Made by a program: the position numbers and the translations under genes | Shown: piece after piece, positions 61,102 to 64,000 of the stretch | How the letters are laid out: the number at the start of each line of letters is the position of its first letter | Numbering within the stretch: the first letter of the stretch is position 1 | Assembly: GCA_032881465.1 (NCBI GenBank) | Contig: CP126168.1 | Span: 2,728,001 to 2,792,000, forward strand | DNA: 64,000 bases | Direction: 5' to 3' | Source of the DNA: Parvibaculaceae bacterium PLY_AMNH_Bact1 | GTDB lineage: Bacteria; Pseudomonadota; Alphaproteobacteria; Parvibaculales; Parvibaculaceae | Notes under the pieces: generated by a model | What the model was told of the DNA's origin: nothing | Seen by the model: only the letters and a program-made list of their open reading frames with translations | Database searches by the model: none

Positions 61102-61130
61102 CATATGCGCGTGCAGTGCACAAAAATCAA
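61102..61130 (-). promoter_or_regulatory. Sigma-70-type promoter of the candidate small RNA
   Basis: TTGATT and CATATG on the minus strand are separated by exactly 17 bp. The -10 is a modest match, the -35 a good one. The predicted start leads directly into the structured RNA. Confidence 0.45.
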
Positions 61131-61366
61131 GAGCTAACACCTGCGACAATTTAGAAAACCTCGAAAAATTCCCATAATATCGGGGGATTTTAACGTTTTA
61201 CTCTGAAATTTTACAGATTGCGTTGCAACAACTCAACAAGTCCGAGGTGCCTGGCACTCAACTCAAATGTAAGCGTTCATTAACTCTTTCAGCGCACCAT
61301 GAGGCAGTTGAAAGATGCAAAGGGACCGAACGCACTGACAAATGTCTGGCGGACGGAAAAAGGCAC

Positions 61367-62095
61367 ATGAAGGCTTGGACACCATCACAGATACTGATTT
61401 GGGGCGTTGCCCTATTCGGCATCACGGTGACCGGCGTGCCAGCCCATGCTGACGATTGGGATGTATGCAGAAATGCGGCTGCCCGCATGGAGCAACAACA
61501 CAACATGCCCAAAGGGATGATGACCTCAATCGCCCTGGTTGAATCTGGACGCAGGTCTCCTACAGGTGATGTCAAATCCTGGCCTTGGACAATCAATGCT
61601 GAAGGCCGCGCCTATTATTTCGCCACCCGCAACGACGCTGTGGACGCTGTACGTCGGCTAATGGCCGACGGCATGCGCACAATCGACATTGGGTGCATGC
61701 AGGTAAACCTGCGATTCCATCCAAGAGCGTTCACAAGTGTTGAAGAAGCATTCGATCCCATGTCGAATGTTGCCTACGCCGCTTACTTTCTGAGAGACCT
61801 GGAAACGCGCAGCGAGAGCTGGGACCAGGCGATCGGACGCTACCACTCCTTCTCCCCTGCTTTGAACGCCAGATATTCTGCCCGTGTCCAGGCGGTATGG
61901 GTGAAAGAGCGCGAGACGGCGCGGGCAAACCCCAACCAACACCCCTCAACTGTCGAGGCAACGTCAGTCGAACATGCAGGCCTGCGCCTCTCATCCTATA
62001 GCGATGAACTGCAGCGGTACTCAGACGACTTCACGGAAGCAAGTGTTATCCCAGGTCCGATCACTTTGACCGAAACAGCTAGCCTTACGCGCTAA
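61367..62095 (+). CDS. Secreted lytic transglycosylase (SLT family)
   Basis: The 242-residue precursor starts MKAWTPSQILIWGVALFG with a signal peptide ending VPAHA. The SLT domain shows GMMTSIALVESGRRSP with catalytic E59, then SWPWTINAEGRAYYF, DIGCMQVNLRFHP and GRYHS. It cleaves the peptidoglycan glycan strand. The C-terminal tail is Ser/Thr-rich. I chose the ATG at 61367 for the signal peptide; in-frame codons to 61223 precede it without support. The gap upstream holds the candidate small RNA on the other strand. Confidence 0.87.
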   Translation: MKAWTPSQILIWGVALFGITVTGVPAHADDWDVCRNAAARMEQQHNMPKGMMTSIALVESGRRSPTGDVKSWPWTINAEGRAYYFATRNDAVDAVRRLMADGMRTIDIGCMQVNLRFHPRAFTSVEEAFDPMSNVAYAAYFLRDLETRSESWDQAIGRYHSFSPALNARYSARVQAVWVKERETARANPNQHPSTVEATSVEHAGLRLSSYSDELQRYSDDFTEASVIPGPITLTETASLTR

Positions 62096-62252
62096 CAGCC
62101 CAACGAAGTCCGGCCATTCTTGGTCGACTACCCCCCACATTTCTGTGACATTATTTGATAGGCCTAAAGTTGCATCAAGGCTTAACTGTTTGTGTGCATA
62201 ATTAGTAAAACTTGTTCGTATGCGTTCAACCCTTTGACCGTGAAAGACCGCC

Positions 62253-63809
62253 ATGGAAACGACTACTGCGCAAGGAGACACACCTTCGTTGGTTCTGTCA
62301 TTCATCGATGTGATGTCCGCTCTTTTCCTTTTTGGCGTAGGTCTCATTTTCCTAGGCCTCATTGTCGCCTATATCGTCGATCGAACACAGACCACCCACG
62401 CCATCCGACGCAACTACCCGATCATTGGACGCTTTCGCTACTTTTTTGAGAGTCTAGGCGAATACTTCCGTCAGTATTTCTTCGCCATGGATCGCGAAGA
62501 AATGCCGTTCAACCGGGCCCAACGCGCCTGGGTATACAGAGCCGCCAAAGGCGCAGATACAACAGTTGCTTTCGGTTCCACCCGCGACCTGAAGCCAAAT
62601 GGTACTATCTTCTTCGTCAATTGCCCCTTCCCAACCCTAGACGAAGATTCGGTATCCCCCAGCCAGATCGAAATCGGTCCCTATTGCGACAAGCCCTACA
62701 ATACGTCCTCCATTTTTAACGTTTCCGGCATGAGCTATGGGGCGATTTCCAAACCTGCTGTGCGTGCCTTGTCAAAGGGAGCCGCAAAGGCTGGATGTTG
62801 GCTAAACACAGGTGAAGGCGCCTTATCTCCCTATCACCTTGAAGGGGGTGCAGACATTGTCTTTCAGATTGGCACAGCAAAGTATGGGGTCAGGGATCGG
62901 ACAGGCAGCCTCTCAGACAAAAGACTCCGCGAGGTAGCCACGCACGACCAGGTAAAAATGTTTGAGATCAAGCTGAGCCAAGGAGCAAAGCCGGGCAAAG
63001 GTGGCATTTTGCCAGGAGCCAAGGTGAGCAAAGAAATCGCTCAGATCAGGGGCATTGACCGGGGCAAAGACTCGATCAGCCCGAACCGTCATCCGGAAAT
63101 CAATAGCCCCGAGCAACTGATCGACTATATCGAACGTGTCCGCTCCGTCACCGGCAAGCCTGTCGGCATCAAATTTGTTCTCGGTGCACAAGGATTTCTT
63201 GATGAACTCTTCTCCATGCTGGAGCACAACCCGCAACTGGCGCCAGACTTCATTACGCTGGACAGCGCTGATGGCGGCACCGGCGCATCTCCTCAGCCGC
63301 TGATCGACTTTGTTGGCATGCCAATATGGGAGAGTCTGCCCATCCTGATCGACAAACTCGATGAATATGGCCTGCGCCCGCGCATCAGAGTGAACGCAGG
63401 AGGCAAGCTCATCAATCCAGGTGATGTTGCATGGGCCCTATCCGTAGGCGCCGATTTTGTCACCAGTGCACGTGGCTTCATGTTCTCACTTGGCTGCATC
63501 CAAGCACTGCAATGCAATCAGAACTCCTGTCCAACGGGCATCGCAACACATCAGAAGAAGCTACAGCGTGGCCTTGATCCAACAGACAAGGCAGAGCGTG
63601 TCCGACGCTACCAGGAACGCATTACAGGCGAAGTCTGCATGATCGCCAGATCATGCGGTGTAAGCGAACCTCGCCTGCTTCAACGCAAGCACGCGCGGAT
63701 CAACACAGCGACAGGCTTCTCCGTAGACCTTGACGAATACTACCGGCGTGTCATGAATGGCGAACTGCAGGCAATTGATGCCCGCCCCAGCGTTGCCGCC
63801 GTCGGCTAA
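62253..63809 (+). CDS. Membrane-anchored FMN-dependent glutamate-synthase-like protein
   Basis: The 518-residue protein has one N-terminal membrane helix (SALFLFGVGLIFLGLIVAYIVD). The rest is the glutamate synthase large-subunit FMN domain: NVSGMSYGAISKPAVRALSKGA, EGALSPYHL, KPGKGGILPGAKVSKEIAQIRG, DSADGGTGASPQPLIDFVG and CIQALQCNQNSCPTGIATH, whose Cys bind a 3Fe-4S cluster. It lacks the N-terminal glutamine amidotransferase part of GltB. Such stand-alone proteins are common but their reaction is not established; an ammonia-dependent glutamate synthase is possible. Confidence 0.87.
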   Translation: METTTAQGDTPSLVLSFIDVMSALFLFGVGLIFLGLIVAYIVDRTQTTHAIRRNYPIIGRFRYFFESLGEYFRQYFFAMDREEMPFNRAQRAWVYRAAKGADTTVAFGSTRDLKPNGTIFFVNCPFPTLDEDSVSPSQIEIGPYCDKPYNTSSIFNVSGMSYGAISKPAVRALSKGAAKAGCWLNTGEGALSPYHLEGGADIVFQIGTAKYGVRDRTGSLSDKRLREVATHDQVKMFEIKLSQGAKPGKGGILPGAKVSKEIAQIRGIDRGKDSISPNRHPEINSPEQLIDYIERVRSVTGKPVGIKFVLGAQGFLDELFSMLEHNPQLAPDFITLDSADGGTGASPQPLIDFVGMPIWESLPILIDKLDEYGLRPRIRVNAGGKLINPGDVAWALSVGADFVTSARGFMFSLGCIQALQCNQNSCPTGIATHQKKLQRGLDPTDKAERVRRYQERITGEVCMIARSCGVSEPRLLQRKHARINTATGFSVDLDEYYRRVMNGELQAIDARPSVAAVG

Positions 63810-63822
63810 AGTCTTTTCTGGA

Positions 63823-63845
63823 AGGTGGGACCTTGGAACCCACCT
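63823..63845. terminator. Weak hairpin after the glutamate-synthase-like gene
   Basis: AGGTGGG 63823-63829 pairs with CCCACCT 63839-63845 around a nine-base loop. It lacks a U-run, so it may only pause transcription before the HAD gene. Confidence 0.35.
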
Positions 63846-63904
63846 AGACCTAGCGGCGACACAGCAGCAAAATTGGGTAAGCACGCCAATTCAAGGAAAG
63901 CCCT

Positions 63905-64000
63905 TTGTCCAATTCTCTTCCGCCGCTCCCAACAGCCATCCTGTTTGACCTGGATGACACACTCATCTCTGCCTACGGCCAACCTCGACAGGCATGGGAA
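63905..64000 (+). CDS. HAD-superfamily hydrolase, N-terminus, cut by window edge
   Basis: A TTG at 63905, with AAGGAAAG at good distance, opens a frame MSNSLPPLPTAILFDLDDTL that remains open to the last base (32 codons). FDLDDTL is the HAD motif I with the nucleophilic Asp. It is probably a phosphatase of the Gph/phosphoserine-phosphatase-like or YjjG type, but only motif I is visible. It follows the glutamate-synthase-like gene after 95 bp. Confidence 0.72.
   Translation, partial: MSNSLPPLPTAILFDLDDTLISAYGQPRQAWE

Noticed and set aside
1-64000. CRISPR arrays, insertion sequences, phage genes, attachment sites, replication origin
   Set aside because: No regular short repeats, no transposase or integrase motifs, no phage-structure genes and no cluster of DnaA-like boxes were seen.

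Overview
The window looks like chromosomal DNA of a free-living Alphaproteobacterium. The lineage markers are CpdR, the nucleoid protein GapR (DUF2312), DUF1244, an alphaproteobacterial aa3-oxidase subunit IV upstream of pntA, and a cysteine-free ribosomal protein L36. The many hydrolases, acyl-CoA enzymes, MMPL/RND exporters and aromatic-ring-cleavage genes suggest a hydrocarbon- or lipid-degrading marine type such as the Parvibaculaceae; that family-level guess is inference only. I see no IS element, prophage, CRISPR array or rRNA operon. One tRNA (Val, GAC) is present.

Layout. 1-6.6 kb (mostly minus strand): start of pntA, a small oxidase subunit, an overlapping operon pepF-ABC1 kinase-thioesterase-hydrolase, and an OmpA-type lipoprotein. 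7-11.2 kb (plus): an NtrC-class response regulator, then a zinc unit (zur behind a palindromic operator, and a ZnuD-like TonB receptor). 11.2-25.5 kb: housekeeping and small metabolism (LuxR-type regulator, esterase, an outer-membrane protein with a structured leader, gapR, exported RidA, ybdK, N-formylglutamate amidohydrolase, glycerate kinase, Nudix, pyruvate kinase, TPR/hydrolase pair, NAD(P)-binding reductase, tandem HAD phosphatases, rpmJ). 25.7-36.7 kb: lipophilic-compound metabolism (hydrolase, MFS, GST, two TetR regulators with visible twin operators, acyl-CoA dehydrogenase, Tat-exported carotenoid-oxygenase-like enzyme, nitroreductase, DUF35-thiolase pair).

36.8-49.9 kb is an envelope-transport region. 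It holds a DUF1329 protein divergent from an MMPL/RND exporter, a small membrane protein, a TauD-type dioxygenase, a radical SAM/SPASM-like protein, a split YeeE/YedE pair, and then a TetR-MMPL-LolA-like-outer-membrane-barrel operon. 50.7-59.1 kb is a catabolic island with two parallel ring-hydroxylation/extradiol-cleavage/FAH-hydrolase modules and two TetR regulators. 59.1-64 kb returns to core functions (tRNA-Val, cpdR, a second N-formylglutamate amidohydrolase, a transglycosylase, a membrane-anchored glutamate-synthase-like flavoprotein, and the start of a HAD hydrolase).

The strongest non-coding signals are a probable minus-strand small RNA with its own promoter and terminator at about 60998-61096, two leaders whose hairpins appear to cover the ribosome-binding site (12793-12839 and 34318-34343), a nested inverted repeat upstream of pepF, and several regulator-linked palindromes (zur, three TetR genes, YeeE/YedE). 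No calculation or database search was possible. All family names are read from motifs and length.
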